A stretch of DNA of 49,284 nucleotides from Butyrivibrio sp. WCD3002. Lineage in GTDB: Bacteria > Bacillota > Clostridia > Lachnospirales > Lachnospiraceae. The notes below the pieces were generated by a model. It was not told the origin of the DNA. It searched no databases and saw nothing but the letters and a program-made list of their open reading frames with translations. Position 1 is the first letter of the stretch. The number at the start of each line of letters is the position of its first letter. The position numbers and the translations under genes were made by a program. Below are positions 7,994 through 16,133 of the stretch, piece by piece. The DNA is taken from contig NZ_AUJO01000026.1 in NCBI RefSeq assembly GCF_000424265.1, positions 1 to 49,284 on the forward strand, written 5' to 3'.

Positions 7994-9700
7994 TTATTTT
8001 TTCAAAATCCAATTAGCCAATCTCTTATTGTCAGAATCAGTAGTTACTAACCCCTCATTAGCCAAAGAGTGTAACAGATTCTTTATTTTAGACTCCTTTT
8101 GAGTGTCTGTAAGCCCTTCCGGTAACTTATCCCATAAAAGGTTTTTAATATCTTTTTTCTTTGCCTTTTTCCATTGCTTCAAATATCTTACGATCATATC
8201 TTTGTAGTACTGGTCATCAAATGCTTTCTGTCTGATATACTCTGCCTCCTGCTCTGTGCTCTTAGCAACAGAAGCAGAAATATACAAATTATTTACTCTT
8301 CCCTCGACCAATTTGAGTTTGCGTAAATACTGTACACCTTCTTTAGGTAGTTCGTGCTTTTTCTGAACCTGATCGAGCAGGAATACTGTCTGTAAATCCA
8401 AGTCCTGATTGTCATAAAGAACATGCATATAATTGTCATCAAGTGACTTGCCATAAACGCTTACCGCCACCTGCTGCCTATTAGATAAGTCATAATCTGG
8501 CATAGGGAAAAATCTTTCCTGCTGAATTCTAAACACTCGTCTAATACCCATTGCCTGTGAATCTATCATATTCAGCTTTACCATCGTTTCCGCCAGTAGT
8601 TGGTTTCTATAAAATGGTGGATTATAACTTGGTTCTAATACTGGTTCAATGGCTCCGGGTAAAAAAGAACCTGGATTTATAAGCATAATCTTATCTTCGA
8701 ACTCATTGAGAATAATTCTTCCGCCAATTGTGTATTCTGAGTGAGCAATACAGTTGTTTAATAGCTCGCGCAATAGCCACATATCATATTGGGTCGTTTC
8801 CATAGGAAAAAGAGTCATCTGATTCGGCATATATCTGTAAGTCAGATTTCTTATTCTACCAAACAACCTGTCACTAAGCGTGATGTATGGTATTTTAAAG
8901 ATCTCATAATCACTAATATCGTTTTTAGAATTATATAAACGCCAAGCTGCTTCTGGTGCTGAAGCAAATAAATAATCTTTGTCTTCATGCCCTAAAAGAA
9001 GCATTGCTGCATTAGTGACTTTTCCATCAATTACGAGCTTTAATTTGGTAAGAAATTCTGTATCATTCATACCGTCAACTTCTTTGGCAATATGTGGTTT
9101 TCCCATTTTTTCTTTATATTTCTGACGAGCAAGAAAAATTGCATCTTTATCCAAATCATCAATTTTTGCGCCTTCTAGAATTTGCTTCGACCAGTCCTTC
9201 TTCTCCTGTCCTCGTATTCTGTCGAATTCCTCATTAGAAAGCGGTCCTAACGACTCTCCATCCCTGCCATAATAATGTCCCTTCCATGCAGTAGGCGTTC
9301 CTGTTTCAGCTGCTGGTATTTGGAACATTACTACTCTTCGCTTTTCACCGTCAACTTCAATTTGAAGTACAAACACATCAATAAATGAAATATTGCCAGT
9401 AGTATTCTGTGCTATTTCCTGTTTAAGAGTATCAAGTCCTTTCGAATCTCTATAGTTAGAACCAACAATAGCTCTGTCTTTATTGCGAACCCCAAATACA
9501 AGCCATCCATATTGCAATGACTTTAAGTTCGCTTCATTACTAATCGCAGAAAAGTACTCCCCAATCTTGTTCTTATCATAATCATTTGTTGCTTCCTTAA
9601 ACTCTACAACCTCATGCTCCCAGTTATTTATGAGTTTGTGCAACACCTGTTTGAGATCATTATTACTCGCCGTTTCCTGTAATTCATAAAACTCTGACAT
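7994..9700 (-). CDS. AlbA_2 (Schlafen-type) and GHKL ATPase-domain protein
   Basis: A 568-residue protein. The N-terminal AlbA_2/Schlafen-like domain carries the EFKEA motif (33-37) and the strand YGWLVFGV (about 64-71). The middle contains an HATPase_c_4-type region, LLRELLNNCIAHSEY (309-323), with the N-box Asn residues. The C-terminal 130 residues are charged and helical, probably winged-helix. Such proteins are often labelled RecG-like or putative transcriptional regulators, and they recur in defence and mobile regions. The start has a clear ribosome site, AGGGGTGATTTA before ATG. Its position upstream of the PLD-helicase, in the same direction, suggests a functional link (inference). Confidence 0.85.
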   Translation of the reverse strand: MSEFYELQETASNNDLKQVLHKLINNWEHEVVEFKEATNDYDKNKIGEYFSAISNEANLKSLQYGWLVFGVRNKDRAIVGSNYRDSKGLDTLKQEIAQNTTGNISFIDVFVLQIEVDGEKRRVVMFQIPAAETGTPTAWKGHYYGRDGESLGPLSNEEFDRIRGQEKKDWSKQILEGAKIDDLDKDAIFLARQKYKEKMGKPHIAKEVDGMNDTEFLTKLKLVIDGKVTNAAMLLLGHEDKDYLFASAPEAAWRLYNSKNDISDYEIFKIPYITLSDRLFGRIRNLTYRYMPNQMTLFPMETTQYDMWLLRELLNNCIAHSEYTIGGRIILNEFEDKIMLINPGSFLPGAIEPVLEPSYNPPFYRNQLLAETMVKLNMIDSQAMGIRRVFRIQQERFFPMPDYDLSNRQQVAVSVYGKSLDDNYMHVLYDNQDLDLQTVFLLDQVQKKHELPKEGVQYLRKLKLVEGRVNNLYISASVAKSTEQEAEYIRQKAFDDQYYKDMIVRYLKQWKKAKKKDIKNLLWDKLPEGLTDTQKESKIKNLLHSLANEGLVTTDSDNKRLANWILKK

Positions 9701-9874
9701 TAAATCACCCCTAAAACTTTTTTGTAATAGTCAATATCGCTTAAATTAGTTCCCCTCACCAATTGATTATTTATTTGTATCGAATAATTAGTATGCTATA
9801 ACTATCCCTCTAATTATATCATTCATTTGAGTATTCTTCCCTAGAGTATCTGAGCAAAGCATAGATATTTATTA

Positions 9875-10171
9875 CTATGCAATTTCTTTGATATTTACCC
9901 AATCATCAAACCTCTTCACAACCTCAATCATCTCCCCATCAAGCCTTTTATAAGTCTCAAGCAGCATTTCCGGCGGCATACCATAGAATGCCTCAGCCAT
10001 TGCTCCTGCGATGCAGGTCAGGGTGTCGCAGTCGCCGCCCAGGGAAACTGCTGTCCTTATGACGTCCTCAAAATCTTTTCCCTCAAGAAAAGCTGTTATG
10101 GCTTCGGGAACGGTTTTACCATATCTCCAAGAATCGCTCCGTGCATAAGTGCCTCCTATCTGCTTTCGCTT
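9875..10171 (-). pseudogene. C-terminal remnant of an ADP-ribosylglycohydrolase
   Basis: Translation of the minus strand gives a 98-residue tail containing IGGTYARSDSWRYGKTVPEA, then SLGGDCDTLTCIAGAMAEAF, and ending at a TAG at 9875-9877. GGDCDT is the conserved C-terminal metal-binding motif of the ADP-ribosylglycohydrolase (DraG/ARH) family. The N-terminal two thirds, including the first metal-binding motif, are absent, and a stop lies at 10172-10174. Family members are about 260-330 residues, so this is a truncated pseudogene. The 174 bases between it and the AlbA_2 gene show no other gene. Confidence 0.8.
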
Positions 10172-10213
10172 TTACCTGTTTTCCTGTTATGAGATGAGTA
10201 TAGGGGAATTAAC

Positions 10214-10245
10214 TAAAAAAGAGGTCACCTCACAGGCGACCTCTT
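10214..10245 (-). terminator. Intrinsic terminator of the PspC-type operon
   Basis: Read on the minus strand: a stem of AGAGGTCGCC and GGTGACCTCT with a short loop, followed by a run of six T. It lies about 20 bases after the stop of the last small gene of the operon. Confidence 0.85.
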
Positions 10246-10264
10246 CTGTGTCCTTTCGGACTGA

Positions 10265-10435
10265 TTATATTTGTTCTTTTTCCTGGCAGTGAAGTCTGTA
10301 AGCTTCAAAGAAATGTGCTGCCGTGCAAATAAACCACATACCGGCCATCACTGTTTTTCCGCCTACGATGCACATAATTCCGCTCACTGCAAAAACTATT
10401 GCCAAAACAAGTCTTGATCTTGATGTTATTTTCAT
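10265..10435 (-). CDS. Small membrane protein, 56 residues
   Basis: The frame encodes a 56-residue peptide starting MKITSRSRLVLAIVFAVSG, with a hydrophobic segment from about residue 8 to 40 (one or two membrane helices) and a charged end (RLHCQEKEQI). Its ATG overlaps the TGA of the preceding gene (ATGA at 10432-10435), a sign of translational coupling. It closes a four-gene operon of envelope proteins. No family is recognised. Confidence 0.65.
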   Translation of the reverse strand: MKITSRSRLVLAIVFAVSGIMCIVGGKTVMAGMWFICTAAHFFEAYRLHCQEKEQI

Positions 10436-10620
10436 GATGTATAATCCCCTTTATCTTCTATCGCTTCTACTGTTTGTCTCTGCCCAAGTTTCCTACTTGA
10501 TGCCACCGCGATAAGAAGTATTATGATGTCATCTACAGGGCAGGCAGATACGAGATCTACCGGTGACAATATGTATGCTCCCAAGAGAATCGCAAGAAGT
10601 AATTTAAGTCCTTTGCTCAT
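10432..10620 (-). CDS. DUF1232 (YkvA-like) small membrane protein
   Basis: A 62-residue protein with the hallmark segment GAYILSPVDLVSACPVDDII, the core of DUF1232 (compare the usual Y-x-x-SPIDLIPDxIPVxGxxDD pattern). It has two hydrophobic stretches and a polar C-terminus. The function of DUF1232 is unknown; it is often found with stress or envelope genes. It lies between the PspC-domain gene (21 bases upstream) and the 56-residue gene it overlaps. Confidence 0.75.
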   Translation of the reverse strand: MSKGLKLLLAILLGAYILSPVDLVSACPVDDIIILLIAVASSRKLGQRQTVEAIEDKGDYTS

Positions 10621-10641
10621 CCTTATTCCCCCATTTCTTTT

Positions 10642-10953
10642 TTAGATGTTAAAGCCTTTGACCTCTGAATTATCTGTAAAAGGCTTGAAGCCAACGGGTT
10701 CACTTGATTCATAATATTTTGCCGAGTAACTGTTTTCTTTTTTATAGAATCCGGTGTTCTTCGCACTTGCAGGTGCATCTTCCATTATTATTGCAAGGAA
10801 GATGTACGGAAGGATTCCGATTCCGGTTGTAAATAAGAGGATCAAATAGATGACTCTTATGATTGTGGGATCAATTCCAAAATACTCACCCAGACCTCCA
10901 CATACACCACAAACCTTCTGATCTGCACTTTTACGTAATCTTCTTTCTCTCAT
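10642..10953 (-). CDS. PspC-domain membrane protein
   Basis: A 103-residue protein with the PspC domain at residues 1-60: RRLRKSADQKVCGVCGGLGE, then a transmembrane helix (VIYLILLFTTGIGILPYIFL). PspC proteins are inner-membrane partners of the phage-shock/envelope-stress response in many phyla. The C-terminal tail (about 40 residues) is polar and not conserved as far as can be seen. It is in one operon with three small membrane proteins, which supports an envelope-stress role. Confidence 0.88.
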   Translation of the reverse strand: MRERRLRKSADQKVCGVCGGLGEYFGIDPTIIRVIYLILLFTTGIGILPYIFLAIIMEDAPASAKNTGFYKKENSYSAKYYESSEPVGFKPFTDNSEVKGFNI

Positions 10954-11003
10954 AACCTTTCTCCTATCAAAAACCCATATGGCAAAGTGATACTATTGCC
11001 TCC

Positions 11004-11243
11004 TTAAGCCTCCTTGACCAAAAGACCAACAATCATTGCAACTAAAAGTACCGGGAATGCTACATAGAGCAGTCCTCCAAATACCATTGCTATTAAGGTG
11101 AAGGGCAGGAATACAAGGAAAAATGCAACCTTGATCATGCTCCATGAGAACCTGAAAGCAAATCCTATGAGCTTTCCAATAAAACCGAACATACAAATCA
11201 TAAATAACATTGTCAGTAACATAACCATCACCATCCTTTTCAA
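11004..11243 (-). CDS. Small hydrophobic membrane protein
   Basis: A 79-residue, almost entirely hydrophobic protein with two to three predicted membrane helices. It starts MKRMVMVMLLTMLFMICMFG and ends GLLVKEA. No family is recognised. It is the first gene of the PspC-type operon (51 bases before pspC) and probably shares its promoter. Similar hydrophobic partners accompany PspC-like genes in Firmicutes, so a membrane-stress role is inferred from context only. Confidence 0.6.
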   Translation of the reverse strand: MKRMVMVMLLTMLFMICMFGFIGKLIGFAFRFSWSMIKVAFFLVFLPFTLIAMVFGGLLYVAFPVLLVAMIVGLLVKEA

Positions 11244-11367
11244 ATTCGTACCAACAAGTGTTTTTGTTTATAGTGATATTGTAAGCAAAAGGATGAATTT
11301 GTTATATATCAAGTAGAGCAAAAAACATATCCATATTTCTACTTCTTTGCGTATTAAGGTCATATTA

Positions 11368-11397
11368 AAGAAAAACAGGCCATCAACGATGACCTGT
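11368..11397 (-). terminator. Intrinsic terminator after the lipoprotein-like remnant
   Basis: On the minus strand: ACAGGTCATC, a short loop, GATGGCCTGT with one mismatch, then TTTTTCTTT. It follows the stop of the gene at 11416 by about 20 bases. Confidence 0.8.
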
Positions 11398-11415
11398 CAA
11401 AGCATTGCAATACTA

Positions 11416-11853
11416 TTATTCTGTTATCTCGCCGCCGGCTTCGCGCAAATCGAACAGTGAAACAATCTTTAAGTCCTTTTTTTCGATATCTATATCTCTA
11501 AACCAGATGTTTCCGTCATCGATGCATGCTCCCTGCCAGTTCGCCCACAGATCGGCGCTATCCCATGCAGCAAGAGATGTCATATTTTCCTCACTAAATC
11601 CTGTGCTGTTAGCGTATGCAACAAACTCTTCCTTGTTGTTGCACAGATTGTTTGCTTCCTCTGTACCTATCGGATACTGGATCATATCTCCAACAGTTTC
11701 CCAGTCCTTTGCAAGAACAGCATCAACTACTGCCTTGGCAAAAGCTTCTACTTCTTCGTTGCTGGCATCAGTGAATACGACATACTTACCTTCTTCATCA
11801 CTGACCTCTTCTGTAGCATCAGTACTGTCAGCTGTTGTCTCTTCATCTGACAT
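11416..11853 (-). pseudogene. Probable N-terminally truncated lipoprotein-type protein
   Basis: The frame gives 145 residues starting MSDEETTADSTDATEEVSDE, an acidic linker of the kind that follows a lipobox Cys in Clostridia lipoproteins, but no signal peptide precedes it. The frame is open for about 13 more codons upstream, yet these encode no signal sequence, and the ATG has no convincing ribosome site. The remaining domain (EVEAFAKAVVDAVLAKDWE, then WANWQGACIDDGNIWF) resembles a small extracytoplasmic domain common in Lachnospiraceae lipoproteins. Loss of the 5' end by deletion next to the chrA stop is the simplest reading. A short cytoplasmic gene is the alternative. Confidence 0.55.
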
Positions 11854-11887
11854 GATAGCATGAGAATAAGTCCATTTTGTGAAAGGT

Positions 11888-12448
11888 TTAAAAAAGATAA
11901 ACCGCTATGCCGGCGAATGCAGCTATCAGTATCAGAACAATTGGTGACATTTTCTTTTTGAATATCTTTCGGAATCCAAAGTAAACTGCGGCAAGCACTA
12001 TAGTCATTACTGCGGGAAGTATATCCTTTTTTGTCAAAATGGGCGTCAGGCTGTTTTTTCCGATCATACTAACTCCCATAGCCAGAATGATTCCGATTAT
12101 GCAAGGTTTGATGCCGTTAAATGCTGCCTTCACCCACTTTTTCCCTGATAACCTGTTTAAAAGAGTCATTAACAGTATGATAAGAATATACGCAGGAGAA
12201 ACTACGGAGATCGTTGCCAAAATTCCGCCCAGGATTCCTGCCTTGCTGCTTCCGACATATGTTGCAAGATTTACCATGATAGGCCCCGGCGTACTTTCGC
12301 TAATCGCGATCATATTCACCAGTGCTTCTTCATCCATCCAGCCATAATGCAGAACGACATCTCTTATAAGCGGGATAGCACCATAGGCGCCCCCAAATGA
12401 AAACATTCCAACCTTCAAAAAGCCAATGATAAGGTCAAGATATATCAT
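11888..12448 (-). CDS. ChrA-family transporter, half-size subunit 2
   Basis: A 186-residue membrane protein of the short-chain chromate transporter (CHR) family, where two half-size proteins act together. It has the family motifs FSFGGAYGAIPLI near residue 17 and ESTPGPIMVNLATYVG near residue 51. Its ATG overlaps the stop of the other half (12445-12448). CHR proteins export chromate and are related to oxyanion or sulfate handling; the true substrate in anaerobes is often unclear. Length and motifs look intact. Confidence 0.88.
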   Translation of the reverse strand: MIYLDLIIGFLKVGMFSFGGAYGAIPLIRDVVLHYGWMDEEALVNMIAISESTPGPIMVNLATYVGSSKAGILGGILATISVVSPAYILIILLMTLLNRLSGKKWVKAAFNGIKPCIIGIILAMGVSMIGKNSLTPILTKKDILPAVMTIVLAAVYFGFRKIFKKKMSPIVLILIAAFAGIAVYLF

Positions 12449-13038
12449 TTATCGGCACCCCCTTTCACAGAGGGCATCCCTGATATAACGGATATGGCCA
12501 CGCCAAGCACTGCTGCTATCACTAAAAGCATGATAGAAGAAATTCCCAGCTTAAAAATATTATTAAGAAGCATTATCGCAAAAGAGCTGCTCAGGATTAC
12601 GTAAGGCATTACCTTCCTGTTCATCTTCTTATTTTTCTTATACATCTTTTCAATCATGCCTATTGCAGCATCAAGGATCAGTATTCCAACTGCGATCCTT
12701 ATGCCTTTAAAGCCACTGACTATCCATTGAATCTCGAGAAAATTTTCCAGAAATCTTGATATCAGATAAATGATAACAAAGGAAGGTGTTATCACTCCAA
12801 GGGTTGCTGCAATAGCTCCGGCAATCCCCCTTTGCTTGTATCCGATATAGGTGGCGCAGTTTATCGCTATAGGCCCCGGCGTGGACTCTGCTATGACAGT
12901 GATCTTCATCATCTCTTCATGAGTAATCCATTTCTTAGTGTCAACGCAGATGTTCTCTATCAGCGATATCATTGCATATCCGCCACCGAAGGTGAAAAGT
13001 CCTATTTTTGCAAATGTCAGAAACAGTGAAAATATCAT
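12445..13038 (-). CDS. ChrA-family transporter, half-size subunit 1
   Basis: A half-size CHR protein of about 197 residues when started at the ATG at 13038. A longer frame reaches 13140, but its first 34 residues overlap the upstream gene and are not membrane-like. The chosen start, MIFSLFLTFAKIGLFTFGGG, begins the first membrane helix as in homologues and lies one base after the stop of the DUF134/NifX-like gene. The motif ESTPGPIAINCATYIG is present. Together with the overlapping downstream half it forms a complete two-component transporter, transcribed with its putative regulator. Confidence 0.87.
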   Translation of the reverse strand: MIFSLFLTFAKIGLFTFGGGYAMISLIENICVDTKKWITHEEMMKITVIAESTPGPIAINCATYIGYKQRGIAGAIAATLGVITPSFVIIYLISRFLENFLEIQWIVSGFKGIRIAVGILILDAAIGMIEKMYKKNKKMNRKVMPYVILSSSFAIMLLNNIFKLGISSIMLLVIAAVLGVAISVISGMPSVKGGADK

Positions 13039-13039
13039 T

Positions 13040-13768
13040 TTAGTGATGGCAGCCTCCGTGTCCGCAAGTATGGCCTTCGCCATGCTCATGATCATGATGG
13101 TCACAGTTTGCTTCAGAGCCGGCATCAAGTGTTCCCGCAATCAATGCCTCAACAGCTGCGTCTGTGCTTCCGTTTGCGCCGGCATAAAGCTTGATCCCTG
13201 CTTCCTGAAGAGCTCTCTGCGCTCCGCCGCCGATTCCGCCACAGATAAGTGCATCAACCTTTGCAATATTGAGGATACCTGCAAGGGCGCCGCATCCCTC
13301 TCCGTTTGTTCCAAGTATCTGGGAATTTACTACTTTACCATCCTCTATGTCATAAACCTTGAACTGCTCTGTCCTTCCAAAATGTCCAAAGACATTACCA
13401 TCTTCGTATGTTACTGCTACTCTCATAATACTCTCTCCTTTTTCCTTCATACTTACATTTAAACTGTATCTTTCTTTGTCAATTTCAATATTGCCTCCGG
13501 CAATGGAAAGTCTCTTGCCCTCAACTACTGCACTTATAAGCTTTTTCCTTGCATTCTCATACATGGCTGTCACTGTAGTCCTTGCAACACCCATTCTGGA
13601 AGCGCATTCTTCCTGATTCAGATCTTCATAGTCCAAAAGCCTGATAGTCTCAAACTCATCAAGAGTCAGCTCTATGGTCGCGATATTATCTTTTTCCGCA
13701 TCTTCAGGTATGAAGCTGTAATAATCCGGAAACCTCAATATTCTCCTGCACTTTGGTGTTCTTGGCAT
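13040..13768 (-). CDS. DUF134 HTH regulator fused to NifX/NafY-type domain with His-rich tail
   Basis: A 242-residue protein. Residues 1-95 are a DUF134 domain (starts MPRTPKCRRILRFPDYYSFI) with a sigma-4-like helix-turn-helix (LNQEECASRMGVARTTVTAM). About residues 114-215 form a dinitrogenase iron-molybdenum cofactor (NifX/NifB-type) domain, starting MRVAVTYEDGNVFGHFGRTE and including ICGGIGGGAQ. The tail has alternating His, Cys and Gly (HHDHEHGEGHTCGHGGCHH), a likely metal-binding region. It is probably a metal- or oxyanion-responsive regulator of the downstream chrA pair. Its promoter carries two TGACATATGTCA palindromes that it may bind. Confidence 0.85.
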   Translation of the reverse strand: MPRTPKCRRILRFPDYYSFIPEDAEKDNIATIELTLDEFETIRLLDYEDLNQEECASRMGVARTTVTAMYENARKKLISAVVEGKRLSIAGGNIEIDKERYSLNVSMKEKGESIMRVAVTYEDGNVFGHFGRTEQFKVYDIEDGKVVNSQILGTNGEGCGALAGILNIAKVDALICGGIGGGAQRALQEAGIKLYAGANGSTDAAVEALIAGTLDAGSEANCDHHDHEHGEGHTCGHGGCHH

Positions 13769-13791
13769 AGTTTTCCTCCATTAATTAAAAA

Positions 13792-13837
13792 TGACATATG
13801 TCAGTTATAATATAGTGTTAATTCTGACATATGTCAA
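13792..13837 (-). promoter_or_regulatory. Promoter with two TGACATATGTCA operators
   Basis: Perfect 12-bp palindromes TGACATATGTCA lie at 13792-13803 and 13825-13836, with centres 33 bp apart. On the minus strand the distal one overlaps a -35 TTGACA (13832-13837), followed after 17 bases by a -10 TATATT (13809-13814). The proximal palindrome covers the expected start-site region. Binding at both would block transcription of the DUF134/NifX-like gene and chrA pair. The arrangement suits autoregulation (inference). Confidence 0.8.
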
Positions 13838-13873
13838 TATTGTTTAGTTTAATCGTATATGGACTGGTAAAAA

Positions 13874-14363
13874 TCATCTATAACAGATTACGCTATCCAT
13901 CTGCTGATAATGTTTTCCTTCTTCAAGCTTGAAAGGATGCTGCCTGGCTTCTCCTCCGAACCACTTATAGGGCAGGTCATTTTCAGTCTTCCCTTCACTG
14001 ATCTCTACTGCCCCCTTTCGCATGCAGCGCATAAGGGAGATGTCATCAAAATCCGTTGCGTGACCATGCAGGATTGTATCGGCCTTCTCTTCAAGAAACA
14101 TAACCTTATCAAGCTCTTTAACAAAATCTTCCATCTTTAGGCAGCCATCAAGCTGCATCCACAGATGGTGATTTATGGAATCCCCTGTAAAAAGTATCCT
14201 GTCTTCTTTTAAAAGAAGGAGAATTCCGCCGGGAGTGTGCCCCGGAAGGTCGTATACTTCAAGCGTTTTCCCGCCAAGATCTATTACATCACCGCCTTTT
14301 ATGGACCTCATCCATAAGGTAAAGATAAGGCTTCAATTGCTTTAAGTACAATTCTTTTTCCAT
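13874..14363 (-). pseudogene. Metallo-beta-lactamase-fold gene with internal deletion
   Basis: A good ribosome site (GGAGGG, about 8 bases) precedes ATG at 14361-14363, which starts MEKELYLKQLKPYLYLMDEV. The frame then stops at a TGA after only four more codons. In another frame the sequence resumes as the C-terminal half of an MBL-fold hydrolase: DLPGHTPGGILLLL, LFTGDSINHHLW, then ILHGHATDF, running to 13874. The part that should carry the HxHxDH metal site is gone, and the two ends are out of frame. This is an internal deletion that kept both gene ends. Confidence 0.8.
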
Positions 14364-14374
14364 ACGTAATACCC

Positions 14375-14428
14375 TCCTGCTCTGTCGATTACGAATTTTG
14401 TAAAGTTCCACTTGATGTCAGGCTTCCT
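14375..14428 (-). pseudogene. Glutathione peroxidase remnant (about 17 codons)
   Basis: The minus strand encodes KPDIKWNFTKFVIDRAG, matching the strongly conserved WNFTKFLVDRxG segment near the C-terminus of glutathione peroxidases. An upstream stop and a frame change downstream bound it. It lies immediately upstream of the ribosome site of the broken MBL gene, so a deletion seems to have joined a peroxidase fragment to the MBL 5' end. It is short, but the motif is specific. Confidence 0.6.
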
Positions 14429-14441
14429 TTATTCATCCATG

Positions 14442-14648
14442 CTAATCTATAATTTTCTTTGGCCAGTTACAAATTCCCACCTCAAGGGCTCGTTCTTCTT
14501 TTAAATGAAAATCTGCATATTTGCAGTACCAGCATCCTTGTATAGAAGGGATCGCATCTTCCCTCGGCGTGTATGCAGGGCAGATATCATCCGGCCAAAC
14601 GCTTCCGTCTCTTTTGGGTATATCATATTTGTTTGCCTTTTTATCCAT
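14442..14648 (-). CDS. Small conserved protein with two close cysteines
   Basis: The 68-residue protein starts at the ATG at 14648 (MDKKANKYDIPKRDG) behind an AGGAGG site. An upstream in-frame start would reach 14732 but crosses a terminator-like hairpin. Residues such as WPDDICPAYTPREDAI and GCWYCKYADFHL suggest a small, perhaps zinc-binding or redox protein seen in Clostridia. The third Cys is in VGICNWPKK. No function is known. Confidence 0.65.
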   Translation of the reverse strand: MDKKANKYDIPKRDGSVWPDDICPAYTPREDAIPSIQGCWYCKYADFHLKEERALEVGICNWPKKIID

Positions 14649-14710
14649 AAACCTCTCTTTCCTCCTGGTATTTAGATCTTTTCTTGATAACTCTAATCTA
14701 TCACGCAAAG

Positions 14711-14755
14711 AAAAACAGACCTCCGCATACACCGCATTAGGTCTGTTTTACACTT
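14711..14755 (-). terminator. Terminator hairpin, copy 1 of a repeated pair
   Basis: On the plus strand, AAAACAGACCT (14712-14722) and AGGTCTGTTTT (14739-14749) form an 11-bp perfect stem with a 16-base loop. Read leftward it ends in TTTTTCTTT, so it terminates the sugar-binding lipoprotein transcript. An equal-length copy with the same stem lies at 18591-18635, and both are followed on the plus strand by ACACTT. Confidence 0.85.
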
Positions 14756-14790
14756 TATTCTTATGTTCAATTTTCGTGAAAAACGGACCT

Positions 14791-16101
14791 TCAGCGTATT
14801 GTATTTCGTGACACTTCCTGTACTCTGGCAGCTGCTTCCTCAGGGGTGATATCGCCTTCTGCCAGATCTTCCAAAGCATCACGTACAGCAAGACTCACAT
14901 CCTCATATTTTATTATTCTGGGGCCTGCTACATTAGTCTTTCCGTTTTCAATTATTTTCTCAAGATTCTTTTGTCCATCCTCGTTTAATCCCTGCACATT
15001 CAGGTTCATGTCTGCACGGGATGGCATATATTCCAGATACTGATTTACCAAAAGCTCCTGGCCCTCGTTAACCAGATAATTCATCCATTTGAAGGCCGCA
15101 TCCTTAACCTTGGACTCAGGATTCAGACAAAGAATTACATCTACGGATGCTGTTACGGGCGCAACCGTTCCATCGTCGTTCCAATCGATCAGGAAAATAT
15201 CGTGGTCCGCTCCCTCGCCGTTGAAATTTTTCTGCGTCTTTTCATCGCTTATTGTATACATGTTCATAGCCCAGGAACCATTTGCAAACATGGGAATACT
15301 TCCCTCTCGCTGGAACATGTTATTAACTGTATCATACAATGTCATTTTTATGGCTTTGTCCTGGAATACTCCGTTAGTGAAGCTATTCTGCCAAATCCTG
15401 AAGGATTCGATAATAGGCTCTGTCTCAAAGCTACCCCTGCCTTCTATGGCATCGTACAATGCATCCCTGTCGCAATCAGCGGCTATGGACATCCACATAT
15501 CATGATTAAGCCATGAATCCTTTGCTCCGATTGCCATGGGATACTGCCCGTTTTCCCTGAGCTTTAAGCATGTTTCCTGCATTTCTTTATAGCTTCTTGG
15601 AACCTCGCAGCCATACTCTTTAAGCATATTTACATCAGCCCACATATATCCTGCATAGGTCTGTCCAAGAGGAAGGCCGTAGATTTTTCCATGCTCATCA
15701 CTTACCGCTTCGATGCATGAATCAAAAAATTTACTCTGCCAGTCAGAGCCCCATGACTCCTCACAGTAGGGGGTAAGCTCTTCTTCAAAAGCTTTTGACG
15801 AATCAAAAAAGACACCGGAAGGAATTCCAAATACATCCGGTCCTTTATTTCCCATCAACTCTACACGAAGGTGATCCTGGTAATCACCAAAACCGACAAA
15901 GACATAGTTGATATCAATATCAGGATTTTCTTTTTCAAAAGAATCTATGATCTTGTAAATCGGACTGTCAGGCCCTGTATCCGCAGGATTCCAGGTCTGA
16001 AATGTCACTGTAGTAATATCATTTTTAGCCTGCATACCGCATCCCGAAATAATAATCGGGCACATGATCATGGCAAAAAGAAACAATGCGCATCGTTTCA
16101 T
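14791..16101 (-). CDS. Extracellular solute-binding lipoprotein, family 1 (sugar type)
   Basis: About 436 residues from the ATG at 16101, chosen because it starts a typical lipoprotein signal (MKRCALFLFAMIMCPIIISGC) behind GGGGAG. A further upstream start at 16137 adds 12 polar residues. The lipobox is IISGC. The body matches family 1 substrate-binding proteins of ABC sugar importers (TVTFQTWNPADTG, PDVFGIPSG, then MFANGSWAMNMY). No permease or ATPase gene is adjacent. It follows the sensor kinase gene by about 30 bases, so it may work as a ligand sensor for the kinase rather than in uptake, as some binding proteins do (inference). Confidence 0.85.
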   Translation of the reverse strand: MKRCALFLFAMIMCPIIISGCGMQAKNDITTVTFQTWNPADTGPDSPIYKIIDSFEKENPDIDINYVFVGFGDYQDHLRVELMGNKGPDVFGIPSGVFFDSSKAFEEELTPYCEESWGSDWQSKFFDSCIEAVSDEHGKIYGLPLGQTYAGYMWADVNMLKEYGCEVPRSYKEMQETCLKLRENGQYPMAIGAKDSWLNHDMWMSIAADCDRDALYDAIEGRGSFETEPIIESFRIWQNSFTNGVFQDKAIKMTLYDTVNNMFQREGSIPMFANGSWAMNMYTISDEKTQKNFNGEGADHDIFLIDWNDDGTVAPVTASVDVILCLNPESKVKDAAFKWMNYLVNEGQELLVNQYLEYMPSRADMNLNVQGLNEDGQKNLEKIIENGKTNVAGPRIIKYEDVSLAVRDALEDLAEGDITPEEAAARVQEVSRNTIR

Positions 16102-16133
16102 TATAAAGTCTCCCCGGGAAAAATTATTGTTCC

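Noticed and set aside
12445..13140. A longer first ChrA half starting at 13140
   Set aside because: The extra 34 residues are the other-frame translation of the upstream His-rich tail; the membrane protein starts at 13038.
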